DNA from: AP-15 sp963812675
GTDB taxonomy: Bacteria > Pseudomonadota > Alphaproteobacteria > ATCC43930 > CGMCC-115725
Length of the DNA stretch: 64,000 nt
NCBI GenBank assembly: GCA_963812675.1
Contig: CAWEWR010000024.1
Coordinates: forward strand, 476,104-540,103
Direction of reading: 5' to 3'
Made by a program: the position numbers and the translations under genes. This document shows, piece by piece, positions 25,476 through 34,308 of this stretch. Position 1 is the first letter of the stretch, and every line of letters begins with the position of its first letter. Under the pieces are notes generated by a model. The model was not told the origin of the DNA. It did no database searches and saw only the letters and a list, made by a program, of their open reading frames with translations.

Positions 25476-26389
25476 CCTCGCTCCGAAGAGATCGAATAAA
25501 GGTCGGGCGGGCGCACGCTCATGTCGAAGGCCAGCTTCGCGGCGACCGCGAGGACCATCAGGGCCAACAGGAGGCGCAGCTGCTCGCCGCGCAGGCGCAT
25601 CCCGAACCGGGTACCGATCCGGGCGCCGACGACCCCGCCTACGAGCAGGACGAGGGCGAGAACGGCATCGACGGTATGGTTGGTATAGGCTTGCAGCACC
25701 GTAACGTTCGCGGCGACAAAGATGATTTGCAGCAGCGAAGTGCCCGGCACCACGGCGGTTGGCATGCCCAGCATGTAGATCATCGCTGGGACCATAATGA
25801 AGCCTCCGCCGATGCCGAGGATTGCGCTAAAGATGCCGATCACAAACCCGATTCCGACCGGCAATAGGGCGCTGATGTAGAGTCTTGACCGGCGGAAACG
25901 CGCCTTGAGCGGCAGCCCATGCATCCAGGTGTGCTGATGCAGTCGGCGCCGTGAGGTTCCAGGCCGATGAAGCCGGAACAATGCGCGGATGCTTTCGATC
26001 ATCATCAGCGCGCCAAGCGTCCCGAGCAGCAGCACGTAGCAGATCGAGATCGTCAGCTCGATCTGACCTAGGCGTTTCAGCAAGGTGAAGATCCACACGC
26101 CGAGAAACGAGCCCGCCAAGCCGCCGACCAGCAAGACGTAACCCATCTTGAAATCGACATTGCCGCGCCGCCAGTGGGCGAGCACTCCGGAAACCGAGGC
26201 CCCTACCAGCTGGTTGGCCGAGGAGGCGACGGCTACGGTGGGCGGTACGCCGATAAAGATGAGCAGCGGCGTTAATAAAAAGCCGCCGCCGACGCCGAAC
26301 ACACCGGAGAGAAATCCAACCGCCGCACCGAGGCCGAGGAGAACGAAGATGTCGAGCGACACCTCGGCGATCGGCAGATAGATGTCCAT
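25472..26389 (-). CDS. TauE/SafE-family sulfite/organosulfonate exporter
   Basis: 305-residue inner-membrane protein with about eight hydrophobic segments in two repeats. The repeat motif is seen as G-F-L-S-G-V-F-G-V-G-G-G-F-L-L-T-P near residue 25 and again as F-S-A-I-L-G-I-G-G-G-F-I-M-V-P near residue 200. The ATG at 26389 is the family start; a longer open frame upstream is ignored. Coupled with the TIGR02186 gene. Confidence 0.88.
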   Translation of the reverse strand: MDIYLPIAEVSLDIFVLLGLGAAVGFLSGVFGVGGGFLLTPLLIFIGVPPTVAVASSANQLVGASVSGVLAHWRRGNVDFKMGYVLLVGGLAGSFLGVWIFTLLKRLGQIELTISICYVLLLGTLGALMMIESIRALFRLHRPGTSRRRLHQHTWMHGLPLKARFRRSRLYISALLPVGIGFVIGIFSAILGIGGGFIMVPAMIYMLGMPTAVVPGTSLLQIIFVAANVTVLQAYTNHTVDAVLALVLLVGGVVGARIGTRFGMRLRGEQLRLLLALMVLAVAAKLAFDMSVRPPDLYSISSERG

Positions 26390-26543
26390 GGTGCTCGAAG
26401 CGCCGGCTACGTGCTGTCGTTGCGCGCTGCTTACCCCGCGCACCGCGCTTGCATGGTCGACTGTACAACTTGCTCCACGGCGGGAGAAGCGCGAAGCCTA
26501 CGCGCCGAGGAACCCTACGACGGGATACCTCAGCGAGGGTAAT

Positions 26544-27542
26544 TCAAGGGCGCAGCAGACCGCTGATTTCCTGAGCCTCACGCAGAACCGGATCGGCGAC
26601 TGACCTCGCGCGCTCGGCGCCGCGGCGCAAGATCCCGTCGATGTATCCGGGGTCCGCCATCAATCGGCGCATCTCGTCGCCGATTTGCCCCAACACGTCG
26701 ATCGCCGAGTCAGACAGTGCATCCTTGAATTCCGAGAAGTTCCGGCCGGCAAACCGAGCGAGGGCGGCTTCTCGAGAGACCCCTGACAGGGCGGCGTATA
26801 TGCCGATCAGATTGTCGGCCTCGGGCCGGCGTTCGAGGTCGGCGACATCCCCGGGAAGGGGTTCGGGATCTGTCTTCGCCCTGCGGATCTTGAGAACTAT
26901 CGTGTCGGCGTCATCCGTCATATTGATCCGCGAGTAATCCGAAGTGTCCGATTTCGACATTTTCTTCGTGCCGTCGCGCAGACTCATTACCCGCGTTGCC
27001 GCACCAAAAATCTGCGGTTCGGGCAACGGGAAGAAGTCGCGTTCGTAGCGCCGGTTGAACGCGCCGGCGACATCGCGCGCGAGCTCCAGGTGCTGCTTCT
27101 GGTCTTCGCCGACCGGGACGTGGGTCGCCTTGTAGACGAGAATGTCCGCCGCCATCAGCACCGGGTAGGCGTAAAGGCCGAGGCCGGCCATGTCGCGATG
27201 CTTGCCGGCCTTCTCCTTGAATTGGGTCATCCGGTTGAGCCAGCCGAGCGGCGTCAGGCAACCGAGCAGCCAGGCCAGCTCGGTGTGAGCGGAGACCATG
27301 CTCTGGTTGAAGATCGTGCAGCGTTCCGGGTCGATACCGGCGGCAATATAGGCAGCCGTCACTTCGCGCGTCGAGGCGCGCAGCTCGGCGGGATCCTGTG
27401 GCTGAGTGAGCGCGTGCAGGTCGACGATGCAGAAAATGCACTCGAACTCGTGCTGCAACTCAACCCAGTTTCGAATGGCTCCGAGATAATTGCCGAGATG
27501 CAGATTACCGGTAGGCTGGATGCCGGAAAAAATACGGTTCAT
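26544..27542 (-). CDS. trpS: Tryptophanyl-tRNA synthetase
   Basis: 332-residue class I synthetase. The HIGH-type motif is in P-T-G-N-L-H-L-G-N-Y-L-G-A near residue 10 and the KMSKS loop in G-T-K-K-M-S-K-S near residue 195. Full length. It lies downstream of murJ on the same strand with a 56-base gap. Confidence 0.96.
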   Translation of the reverse strand: MNRIFSGIQPTGNLHLGNYLGAIRNWVELQHEFECIFCIVDLHALTQPQDPAELRASTREVTAAYIAAGIDPERCTIFNQSMVSAHTELAWLLGCLTPLGWLNRMTQFKEKAGKHRDMAGLGLYAYPVLMAADILVYKATHVPVGEDQKQHLELARDVAGAFNRRYERDFFPLPEPQIFGAATRVMSLRDGTKKMSKSDTSDYSRINMTDDADTIVLKIRRAKTDPEPLPGDVADLERRPEADNLIGIYAALSGVSREAALARFAGRNFSEFKDALSDSAIDVLGQIGDEMRRLMADPGYIDGILRRGAERARSVADPVLREAQEISGLLRP

Positions 27543-27598
27543 TTGATCTCATATAGGTGACGGTGGCGGCGCCTGTTATCGCTCCAGCGCGGCGCCGG

Positions 27599-29149
27599 TC
27601 AAGCCGCTTGCCGGCGCAACCTGCCCAAGAGGGCGCGCCAATCGGCGACCCCAAAGGCAAGCGCGAGAAGTGCGAAGGCGGCCAGACCCGCAGCGACCAG
27701 CGCCGTGAGCGCGCCGAGGCGAACGAGAGACGGCCCGGCCAATGCCAGGCCGAGGGCGACACGCAACAGCACCAGCACAACCCCCATGCCCAGCGCGGCA
27801 ATGCCGATCCGCGGCAGGTTACGTCGGGCGCGGTTGTCGAACCGGAAATACCCGCGTCGGAGCAATAGCCCGAGCAGGGTCAGGGCGTTGACCCAACCCG
27901 CGAACGTCGTCGCCAGCGCGATCCCGACATGCGCCAAAAACTGCATCAGGACGAGGGTCAGACAAAGATTGACCGTCATCGCGGCGATCGCCACCTTGAC
28001 CGGTGTGGCGGTATCGTGGCGCGCGAAGAAGGCCGGCGCCAAGACCTTGACGAGGACGAAGGCGGGAAGGCCTGCGGCATAGGCAGCGAGGGCGGCGGCG
28101 GTGGCCGCCGTATCGGCCCCGCTGAAGGCGCCGCGCTGGAACAGCACCGCCAGTATCGGCATGGCGAGCACAGCCAAGGCCACTGCTGCGGGCAAGGTCA
28201 GCAGCAGCGCCAGCTCGACTCCGCGGTTCTGGGTATCAACGGCGTCAGCGGCAAGCCCGAGCCTCAGCTGGCGCGACAATGACGGGAGGATCGCAGTGCC
28301 CACCGCGATGCCGACGACGCCGAGCGGCAACTGGTTCAGGCGGTCGGCGTAGTAGAGGTACGAGACCGAGCCGCCCGGCAACAGCGAGGCAAGGGCAGTC
28401 GAGATCAAGAGGTTGAGCTGCGTGACACCGGCGCCGAGCGTTCCCGGCGCCATCACCGCGAGGGTGCGCCGCACCCCGGGCGTCAGCCGCGGCATGGGCA
28501 GCCGCAGCCCCAGCCCGGCCCGCGCGCAAGACGACAGCAGCCAAAGGAACTGAGCGAGCCCCGCTCCGGTGACCGCCCAGGCCAAGGCGCGGCCGTCATG
28601 CCAACCGAACCGGTCCATCATCAGAAGCGCAGCGATCAGAAAAAGATTGAGGAGGACAGGGGTCGCCGCCGCGGCCGCGAAGCGGTCGACCGAGTTGAGT
28701 ATCCCCCCCTGCAGCGCCACTAAAGCGATGAACAGCAGATAAGGAAAGGTGATCCGGGCGAGATCGACAGCGAGGCCGAACTTGGCCGGATCCTCGCCGA
28801 ATCCCGGCGCGATCAGCGACATCACCGTGGGCATGAAGATTTCGCCCAACAAAACGAAACCGAGCAGCGCTGCCAGCAGCACGGCGAGCGCGTCCTCAGC
28901 AAAGACCCGAGCAGCCTCTTTGCCGTGCTCGGCCATCGTACCGGCAAAAAGCGGGACAAAGGCGGCGCTGAACGCGCCTTCAGCGAACAGGCTGCGGAAC
29001 AGGTTGGGCAGACGCTGCGCCACGAAGAAAGCGTCCGCCACCGGACCGGCACCAAGAATGGCGGCCGTCAAAACGTCGCGGATAAACCCGAATACGCGGC
29101 TCAGCAGCGTATAGGATCCGACTGTGGCGACCGAGCGCAGCAGAGCCAT
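27599..29149 (-). CDS. murJ: Lipid II flippase MurJ
   Basis: 516-residue inner-membrane protein with about 14 hydrophobic segments. It moves lipid II across the membrane for peptidoglycan synthesis. Typical MurJ/MviN stretches are S-R-V-F-G-F-I-R-D near residue 18, Q-R-L-P-N-L-F-R-S-L-F-A-E-G-A-F near residue 45 and Y-L-Y-Y-A-D-R-L-N-Q-L-P-L-G near residue 262. Upstream of trpS. Confidence 0.95.
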   Translation of the reverse strand: MALLRSVATVGSYTLLSRVFGFIRDVLTAAILGAGPVADAFFVAQRLPNLFRSLFAEGAFSAAFVPLFAGTMAEHGKEAARVFAEDALAVLLAALLGFVLLGEIFMPTVMSLIAPGFGEDPAKFGLAVDLARITFPYLLFIALVALQGGILNSVDRFAAAAATPVLLNLFLIAALLMMDRFGWHDGRALAWAVTGAGLAQFLWLLSSCARAGLGLRLPMPRLTPGVRRTLAVMAPGTLGAGVTQLNLLISTALASLLPGGSVSYLYYADRLNQLPLGVVGIAVGTAILPSLSRQLRLGLAADAVDTQNRGVELALLLTLPAAVALAVLAMPILAVLFQRGAFSGADTAATAAALAAYAAGLPAFVLVKVLAPAFFARHDTATPVKVAIAAMTVNLCLTLVLMQFLAHVGIALATTFAGWVNALTLLGLLLRRGYFRFDNRARRNLPRIGIAALGMGVVLVLLRVALGLALAGPSLVRLGALTALVAAGLAAFALLALAFGVADWRALLGRLRRQAA

Positions 29150-29163
29150 GCCGGCCGGATAAC

Positions 29164-29556
29164 CTACGGCCGCCGCCCCTCACCCTCCCGCTGACGCGGG
29201 TCCCTCCCTTTCCCCGTTCGCGGGGAGAGGGCTGGGGTGAGGGCTGGTTCCAGCGTTACGGGGCTTCCGTGCGGTGTCCGACGGTAGGCCTCCGCCCACT
29301 CCTTCTTTCGCGCGTGCAGCGCGGGTGGGGCCACGAGATTTTTTGCGGCGACGAGGCGTTCGAGCGCAGCGAGCCAATAGTGGTAATAGCGGGAACCGTC
29401 ATCGGGTTCGCCGCGCCGGCTCGCGGCGGCGAGTTCCTCGGCGAGCGCGGCTGACCATTCGCTCCAGCTGAAGAGACCGGCCTCCGACAGCTTGACGGCG
29501 AGCGCAAAGGCGTGGGCTTCCCACGGTTCGGCAAAGACCGGCTCCGGATCGGACAT
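29164..29556 (-). CDS. Nitrile hydratase accessory protein
   Basis: 130-residue protein of the nitrile hydratase accessory family, which resembles the N-terminal part of the beta subunit (F-A-E-P-W-E-A-H-A-F-A-L-A-V near residue 7, F-S-W-S-E-W near residue 27, Y-Y-H-Y-W-L-A-A-L-E near residue 58). It helps load metal into the enzyme. The ATG at 29556 lies 4 bases after the beta-subunit stop. The last 26 or so codons run through a palindromic repeat at 29177-29243, so the natural C-terminus has probably been replaced. Confidence 0.82.
   Translation of the reverse strand: MSDPEPVFAEPWEAHAFALAVKLSEAGLFSWSEWSAALAEELAAASRRGEPDDGSRYYHYWLAALERLVAAKNLVAPPALHARKKEWAEAYRRTPHGSPVTLEPALTPALSPRTGKGRDPRQREGEGRRP
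29177..29243. repeat. Palindromic GGGTGAGGG-type repeat inside the accessory gene
   Basis: CCCTCACCC at the left end pairs with GGGTGAGGG at the right end, with inner CCCTCCCTTTCCCC/CGGGGAGAGGG arms. This belongs to the same class of repeat found at 41716-41888 and 63053-63265. Here it is in frame and encodes the end of a protein. Confidence 0.75.
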
Positions 29557-29560
29557 CAGT

Positions 29561-30220
29561 TCACGCAGGATCGAGATAGTCTTCCCAGAGGTCGATGTAG
29601 ACGGCATCGCGCGCCGATGCCGCCTCGCCCCACAGCTCGCGTGCCGAAAACCGCACGGAATAGAGGTGCTTGGGATTCTCGCCGCGGAAATGGGCGTTGC
29701 TGTCCGGAAACACATGTGCGCCATGGATGCGGTCGACAACGCCGACATTGCCCCGCGCGTAGCGCGGCAGGCGCGTGTGGCCGGCCGGATTGATCTTTTT
29801 CGCCTGTACGGTCTGGCCGACCGCAAAACGCGGCGGCCCATTCACCGGACGCTCGAACCAGCCGCGCTCAGGCACCAGCGCTGCGACCTGCTCGGCCGTC
29901 AACGGCGGTGTCGCCTTAGGGGTCCGCGACGCCGGCTGGCCGCTTTCGAGCTCGGCGGGAGTAACGAGGCCACTCTCTTCAAGCCGCGTGACCAGCCCGA
30001 CCAGCCATTTCTCGTAATAGCTCATACGCAGATAATCGGCGGGCCGGATACGCTCGATTGAATGCCTACTCGCATCGATGTTCCATTTTTCGAGGACCGC
30101 GGTGGCACGGTTGAGCGCCAAAACGCGGCCCTCCCAAGGCTCGTGAAAGACCGGCTCGTCGGCTTCGGGCGTGATCGTCCCCATGCCGTGCATGCCGCCC
30201 ATATCGTGGACGCCGTTCAT
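29561..30220 (-). CDS. nthB: Nitrile hydratase subunit beta
   Basis: 219-residue beta subunit of nitrile hydratase, which converts nitriles to amides. It opens M-N-G-V-H-D-M-G-G-M-H-G-M-G, the family start, and has F-H-E-P-W-E-G-R near residue 26 and Y-Y-E-K-W-L near residue 72. The C-terminal SH3-like domain has R-F-A-V-G-Q-T-V near residue 132 and H-T-R-L-P-R-Y-A-R-G near residue 151. The start overlaps the alpha subunit stop by 4 bases. Confidence 0.93.
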   Translation of the reverse strand: MNGVHDMGGMHGMGTITPEADEPVFHEPWEGRVLALNRATAVLEKWNIDASRHSIERIRPADYLRMSYYEKWLVGLVTRLEESGLVTPAELESGQPASRTPKATPPLTAEQVAALVPERGWFERPVNGPPRFAVGQTVQAKKINPAGHTRLPRYARGNVGVVDRIHGAHVFPDSNAHFRGENPKHLYSVRFSARELWGEAASARDAVYIDLWEDYLDPA

Positions 30221-30834
30221 CGCGAAGCTCCGGCGAGCGTCACCTTGGCTGTGCCGATCATTGCGTCGCGGGTGACCAACGCGGCGAGCTCGTCCTCTCT
30301 CATCTGCTCGGAACCCGCCGGGCGCTCCGGTAATATCAGGTAGCGTATTTCCGACGTCGAATCCCAGACGCGGACCTCTACATCCTCGCTGATCTCCAGT
30401 CCGAGCTCCCGCAAGACGCCGCGCGGGTCGATAACGGCGCGCGACCGGTACGGGGCGGATTTGTACCAAACCGGCGGCAGCCCCAGAACCGGCCAGGGAT
30501 AGCACGAGCACAATGTGCAGACGACGAGATTGTGGCACTCCGGAGTGTTTTCCAGGGCGACCAGGTGCTCTTTGCCATGAGGGACGTAGCCAAATTCGGC
30601 GGCTGCCGAACCCGCATCGGCGAGAAGCCGTTTCTTAAATTCAGGATCGACCCAGGCACGCGCCACCAGCCGGGCGCCATTGCGCGGCCCGACTTTGTTC
30701 TCGTAAGTGTCGATCAGCGCGTCGAGCGCGGCCGGATCGACCAGTCCCTTCTCGACCAGCAAGGATTCGAGCGCCATGACCCGCAGGGCCGGGTCGGATG
30801 GTGCTTCCTGGTGCTCGTGATCGTGATCTTCCAT
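30217..30834 (-). CDS. nthA: Nitrile hydratase subunit alpha, cobalt type
   Basis: 205-residue alpha subunit with the metal claw V-C-T-L-C-S-C-Y-P-W near residue 102. Thr in C-T-L-C-S-C marks the cobalt type (Ser marks the iron type). The three Cys and two backbone amides hold the non-corrin Co(III). The ATG at 30834 has GGAGG seven bases upstream; a GTG at 30858 is an alternative start. First gene of the alpha-beta-accessory operon. Confidence 0.94.
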   Translation of the reverse strand: MEDHDHEHQEAPSDPALRVMALESLLVEKGLVDPAALDALIDTYENKVGPRNGARLVARAWVDPEFKKRLLADAGSAAAEFGYVPHGKEHLVALENTPECHNLVVCTLCSCYPWPVLGLPPVWYKSAPYRSRAVIDPRGVLRELGLEISEDVEVRVWDSTSEIRYLILPERPAGSEQMREDELAALVTRDAMIGTAKVTLAGASR

Positions 30835-30918
30835 TACCGCCTCCGCGTCCGGCGACACTCGCCTTGTCTTTTATCGGGCAATCAGCAACCGTTCCAGCCT
30901 CACGAAAGGGAGGCGCGC

Positions 30919-31725
30919 ATGGCTGGGACCAAGATGGGCGTCGTCGGGTGCGGTGGTCGGATGGGCAGGATGCTGGTTGCCGAGATTGCGGCTACCGAAG
31001 GTTGCTCCGTTGCCGGCGGCAGCGAGGCGCCGGGCAGCGGCTACGTCAACCAGGATATCGGCGAGCTCGCCGGCATCGGCCGGATCGGCATCCCGATCGG
31101 TGAGACCGTCGAGAAGCTCATCCGCGACAGCGACGTCGTGCTCGAATTCACCTCGCCTGGGGCCACCGCCGAGCATGCCGAGCTTGCCGCTTCCCTCGGC
31201 ACCGCAATGGTGATCGGCACGACCGGCCTCGGGCCGGAGCAGGGCGAGCGGGTGCGCCAGGCGGCGCGCCAAATTCCGATCGTCTGGGCGCCGAACATGA
31301 GCCTCGGGGTCAACGTGCTGCTGAGCGTGGTCGAGGAAGTCGCGCGCCGGCTCGGTCCCGACTGGGACGTCGAGATCATGGAGATGCACCATCGCGGCAA
31401 GGTCGATGCCCCCTCGGGCACCGCGCTCGCGCTCGGCCGAGCCGCAGCGGCGGGTCGCGGGGTGGAGCTCGAAGAGGTCGAGCAGCGCGCCCGCGACGGC
31501 ATAACCGGCGCGCGCCGCACCGGCGATATTGGTTTCGCCGCACTGCGCGGCGGCGATGCGGTCGGCGATCATCATGTCATCTTTGCCGGAGCCGCCGAAC
31601 GTCTCGAACTGATCCATCGGGCGACCAGCCGCGCGATCTACGCCAAAGGCGCCATCCGCGCCGCCCGCTGGGTGGTCGGGCGGCCAGCGGGGGTTTACGG
31701 CCTGAAGGAGGTCCTCGGCCTTTGA
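30919..31725 (+). CDS. dapB: 4-Hydroxy-tetrahydrodipicolinate reductase
   Basis: 268-residue NAD(P)H enzyme of lysine and diaminopimelate synthesis. The nucleotide-binding motif is G-V-V-G-C-G-G-R-M-G-R near residue 7. The catalytic E-M-H-H-R-G-K-V-D-A-P-S-G-T-A lies near residue 155. The start ATG follows a GGGAGG ribosome site. Divergent from the nitrile hydratase operon, with 84 bases between starts. Confidence 0.96.
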   Translation: MAGTKMGVVGCGGRMGRMLVAEIAATEGCSVAGGSEAPGSGYVNQDIGELAGIGRIGIPIGETVEKLIRDSDVVLEFTSPGATAEHAELAASLGTAMVIGTTGLGPEQGERVRQAARQIPIVWAPNMSLGVNVLLSVVEEVARRLGPDWDVEIMEMHHRGKVDAPSGTALALGRAAAAGRGVELEEVEQRARDGITGARRTGDIGFAALRGGDAVGDHHVIFAGAAERLELIHRATSRAIYAKGAIRAARWVVGRPAGVYGLKEVLGL

Positions 31726-31737
31726 GCCGCCTCGCGC

Positions 31738-32259
31738 TTACTGCCGGGCCGGGTTCAGCGAATTGCGCCAGTGGGCGAGGGCAGCGCGCAGGGTCACCGC
31801 GAGTTCGCGCCGCGTGGCGGGGGCCACAAAGTCGCCGATCACCAAACTGCGGCCATGTGAGGCGACCAGCAGACGGTTCGATGTATCCGGCCGCTCCTCT
31901 AGAATGACCCTGACCCAGAAGGGCTGAAAACGCCAGTTGCGGCGCTCGCCGCGCACGCCGACCCGCTCGACCGTGAACGTGTCGTCGGCGAGCCGGATCG
32001 TCTCGCTCTGTCGGGCAGTGCGATAGTTGAGCCGGAAGGCGAGATAAACGAGCCCGACGTCGAGCCCGAAAAACCCGATCACCGGCCAGGCGCCGACCGC
32101 GACAAACCCAGCGCCGGCGGCGAGGCTGATCAAACCGAGCAATCCCATCAGCAGACGAAAGTTGCGCGACGGCAGGCTGCGATGCGGCAGCAGCACCCGC
32201 TCGAAAAACGGGCGCCCGGGCTGGGCAGGAGGGTCGGCGCAAATAGGGTGCGGCGTCAT
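31738..32259 (-). CDS. DUF2244 membrane protein
   Basis: 173-residue protein with two adjacent membrane segments near residues 35-80 and a C-terminal domain containing W-R-F-Q-P-F-W-V-R-V-I-L and L-V-A-S-H-G-R-S-L-V-I-G-D-F. This is the DUF2244 pattern, a family often placed next to nth or cytochrome oxidase genes. The start at 32259 fits the family. Function unknown. Confidence 0.85.
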   Translation of the reverse strand: MTPHPICADPPAQPGRPFFERVLLPHRSLPSRNFRLLMGLLGLISLAAGAGFVAVGAWPVIGFFGLDVGLVYLAFRLNYRTARQSETIRLADDTFTVERVGVRGERRNWRFQPFWVRVILEERPDTSNRLLVASHGRSLVIGDFVAPATRRELAVTLRAALAHWRNSLNPARQ

Positions 32260-32357
32260 GTACCGGAAACATAAGGGCACGGCCGCCGATCCGTAAAGCG
32301 GTCGCGAGATTGCGTCGCCGTTTGTCGCGGACGGCAAGCCCCTCTACACTCCCGGCG

Positions 32358-33104
32358 ATGCGCGCTTTTTCGAAACGTGAGGCACGGGAGTTCTATCGCC
32401 GTCTGGCCGAGACCCGCCCGATCCCGCAGACCGAGCTCGAATTCATCGACCCGTTCACGCTGCTGGTCGCCGTCGTGCTGTCGGCGCAGGCGACCGATGC
32501 CGGCGTCAACAAGGCGACCCCGGCGCTCTTCGCGCTCGCCGACAGGCCGGCGGAGATGCTGTCGCTCGGCGAGGAGCGGATCGTCGAGCTGATCCGCACG
32601 ATCGGCCTCTTTCGCACCAAGGCGAAGAACCTGATCGCATTGAGCCGGATCCTCGTCGAGCAGCACGGCGGCGAGGTGCCGCGCGACCGCGCCGCGCTTG
32701 AGGCGCTGCCCGGGGTGGGACGCAAGACGGCGAGCGTCGTGCTGAACGTCGCCTTCGGCGAGCCGACGATCGCCGTCGACACGCACATCTTCCGTGTGGC
32801 CAACCGCACCGGCCTTGCCCCCGGCAAGACACCGCTGGCGGTCGAGACCGGGCTCGAGGCGATCACGCCTCCCGAATACAAGCGCTATGCGCATCACTGG
32901 CTGATCCTGCACGGGCGTTACGTGTGCCAAGCGCGCAAACCCGACTGCCCCAATTGCGTCGTCGCCGATCTCTGCCGCTACGGCGCCAAGACCGGCCCCG
33001 CCGAGCTGATTGCGGCGCGCGCCGGCACCGGCGAACCCGAGGCGTTGAGCGAGCCTGCTGCGAAGTCCGTTCGTCCGCGGGCACGCTCGCCACGTCAGGC
33101 ATGA
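32358..33104 (+). CDS. nth: Endonuclease III
   Basis: 248-residue base-excision repair glycosylase/lyase for oxidised pyrimidines. The helix-hairpin-helix L-P-G-V-G-R-K-T-A-S-V-V-L contains the catalytic Lys; the catalytic Asp is in V-D-T-H-I-F-R-V-A-N-R. The [4Fe-4S] ligands are C-Q-A-R-K-P-D-C-P-N-C-V-V-A-D-L-C near residue 194. The C-terminus is extended by about 30 residues relative to E. coli. Divergent from DUF2244. Confidence 0.95.
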   Translation: MRAFSKREAREFYRRLAETRPIPQTELEFIDPFTLLVAVVLSAQATDAGVNKATPALFALADRPAEMLSLGEERIVELIRTIGLFRTKAKNLIALSRILVEQHGGEVPRDRAALEALPGVGRKTASVVLNVAFGEPTIAVDTHIFRVANRTGLAPGKTPLAVETGLEAITPPEYKRYAHHWLILHGRYVCQARKPDCPNCVVADLCRYGAKTGPAELIAARAGTGEPEALSEPAAKSVRPRARSPRQA

Positions 33105-33134
33105 TTCCGCCGATTTCGACAAGGAGCCGAAGCA

Positions 33135-33836
33135 ATGGAGGCGCAGGAAATTGCCGTCCGCCTCGGGGTGGCCGTGCTGTTCGGCAGCCTGATTGGTTTC
33201 GAGCGGCAATGGCTGCAGCGCATGGCGGGATTGCGGACCAACTCGCTCGTCGCGGTCGGCGCGGCCGGCTTCGTCGTGCTCTCGATGACGGTAACGAACG
33301 ACAACAATCCAACGCAGGTCGCAGCGCAGGTCGTGTCGGGCGTCGGCTTTCTCGGAGCGGGCGTGATCCTGCGTGAAGGGATCAATATCACCGGCCTCAA
33401 CACCGCCGCGACGCTGTGGTGCTCGGCGATGGTCGGAACCTTCGCCGGCGCCGGACAGCTCGCCGCCAGCGGGATTGCCGCCGGGTTCGTCGTCCTGACG
33501 AACCTGTTCTTGCGCCCGTTGGTGCGGCTCATCAACCGGCAGCCGCGCGGCGCCGCCGAAATCGAGACCCATTACTCGGTCGAGCTGCGTTGTCAGGGCG
33601 ACCAGGAGGCGCACATCCGCGCCCTTCTGCTGCAGGCTGCCTCGGCCGCCGGGCTGGGGCTGCGCCGGCTGACCAGCGAAAACCTCGAAGACTCCCCGCA
33701 GGTCACGGTCAGCGCCCTCCTCGTCTCGGCGGACCGCAACGACAGCGCCCTCGAACAGATCATCGGCCGCATCAGCCTCGAGCCGTTTGTCACCGCCGTG
33801 CACTGGCAGGCCGCGCGGGCTGCCGCAGAGAGCTGA
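33135..33836 (+). CDS. MgtC/SapB-family membrane protein
   Basis: 233-residue protein with about five membrane segments in the first 135 residues, including the family motif L-I-G-F-E-R-Q-W near residue 20 and G-V-G-F-L-G-A-G-V-I-L-R-E-G near residue 72. A cytosolic ACT-like C-terminal domain follows. MgtC proteins affect magnesium limitation and ATP balance; the role here is not shown. It follows nth by 30 bases on the same strand and borders the second accessory island. Confidence 0.88.
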   Translation: MEAQEIAVRLGVAVLFGSLIGFERQWLQRMAGLRTNSLVAVGAAGFVVLSMTVTNDNNPTQVAAQVVSGVGFLGAGVILREGINITGLNTAATLWCSAMVGTFAGAGQLAASGIAAGFVVLTNLFLRPLVRLINRQPRGAAEIETHYSVELRCQGDQEAHIRALLLQAASAAGLGLRRLTSENLEDSPQVTVSALLVSADRNDSALEQIIGRISLEPFVTAVHWQAARAAAES

Positions 33837-33870
33837 AAGAGTTAGCAGTGCACGCATCTCGCGCTGCGTG

Positions 33871-34028
33871 TCAGGCGGCAGGTTCGGCGAGGGGCTTTGC
33901 ATGGGCGTGATTCCCCGCGCCGGCGTCGGCAGGATTACCGTAGCGGCCCTTGGCAACCGTCCGCGCCGGTCCCGCGCCCCCTGTTCCGCCTGTTTTATCA
34001 GGTCGAGATCAGGCGTCGCCAACTCCAT
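33871..34028 (-). pseudogene. N-terminal relic of a DUF5681-like protein
   Basis: From an ATG at 34028 the minus strand reads A-R-D-R-R-G-R. After a one-base shift it reads K-G-R-Y-G-N-P-A and stops at 33871. The family begins with G-R-F-x-K-G-x-S-G-N-P-A-G, common in small phage/transposon-associated proteins. Only this short, frameshifted piece remains. Confidence 0.45.
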
Positions 34029-34066
34029 CCGATGATTTCGCACTCGCTCAGAGCCGTGAATATATA

Positions 34067-34300
34067 ATGCGATTATGGCAATTGCGTGGTCGTCGACTTT
34101 CGCAGGCTCCAAATAATCGACGCTGCGACTTCCGATCAGGATTTGCGGTTCCGCCAAGCAATCACTTCGAGAAGCTCCGCGGCAATCTGGCGGGCTTCCA
34201 TTCGATCCGTGCCAATTATCAGTGGCGGCGGGTCTTCCGGTGGGACGGCGCCCGCGGGGAGGCAGAAGGCGTCTATCTCGACGACCGCAGCTACAGATGA
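34067..34300 (+). pseudogene. higB: HigB-like toxin with a one-base frameshift
   Basis: Two frames together give the host-inhibition toxin fold: V-V-V-D-F-R-R-L-Q-I-I-D-A-A-T-S-D-Q-D-L-R in one frame. From about 34148 the next frame reads V-P-P-S-N-H-F-E-K-L-R-G-N-L, H-S-I-R-A-N-Y-Q-W-R-R-V-F-R-W-D-G and V-Y-L-D-D-R-S-Y-R. Inserting one G in the CGGTT near 34146-34150 restores D-L-R-V-P-P-S-N-H-F. The N-terminus is also unclear. The antitoxin follows 8 bases after its stop, the usual higBA order. Confidence 0.75.
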
Positions 34301-34308
34301 GGCGATCC

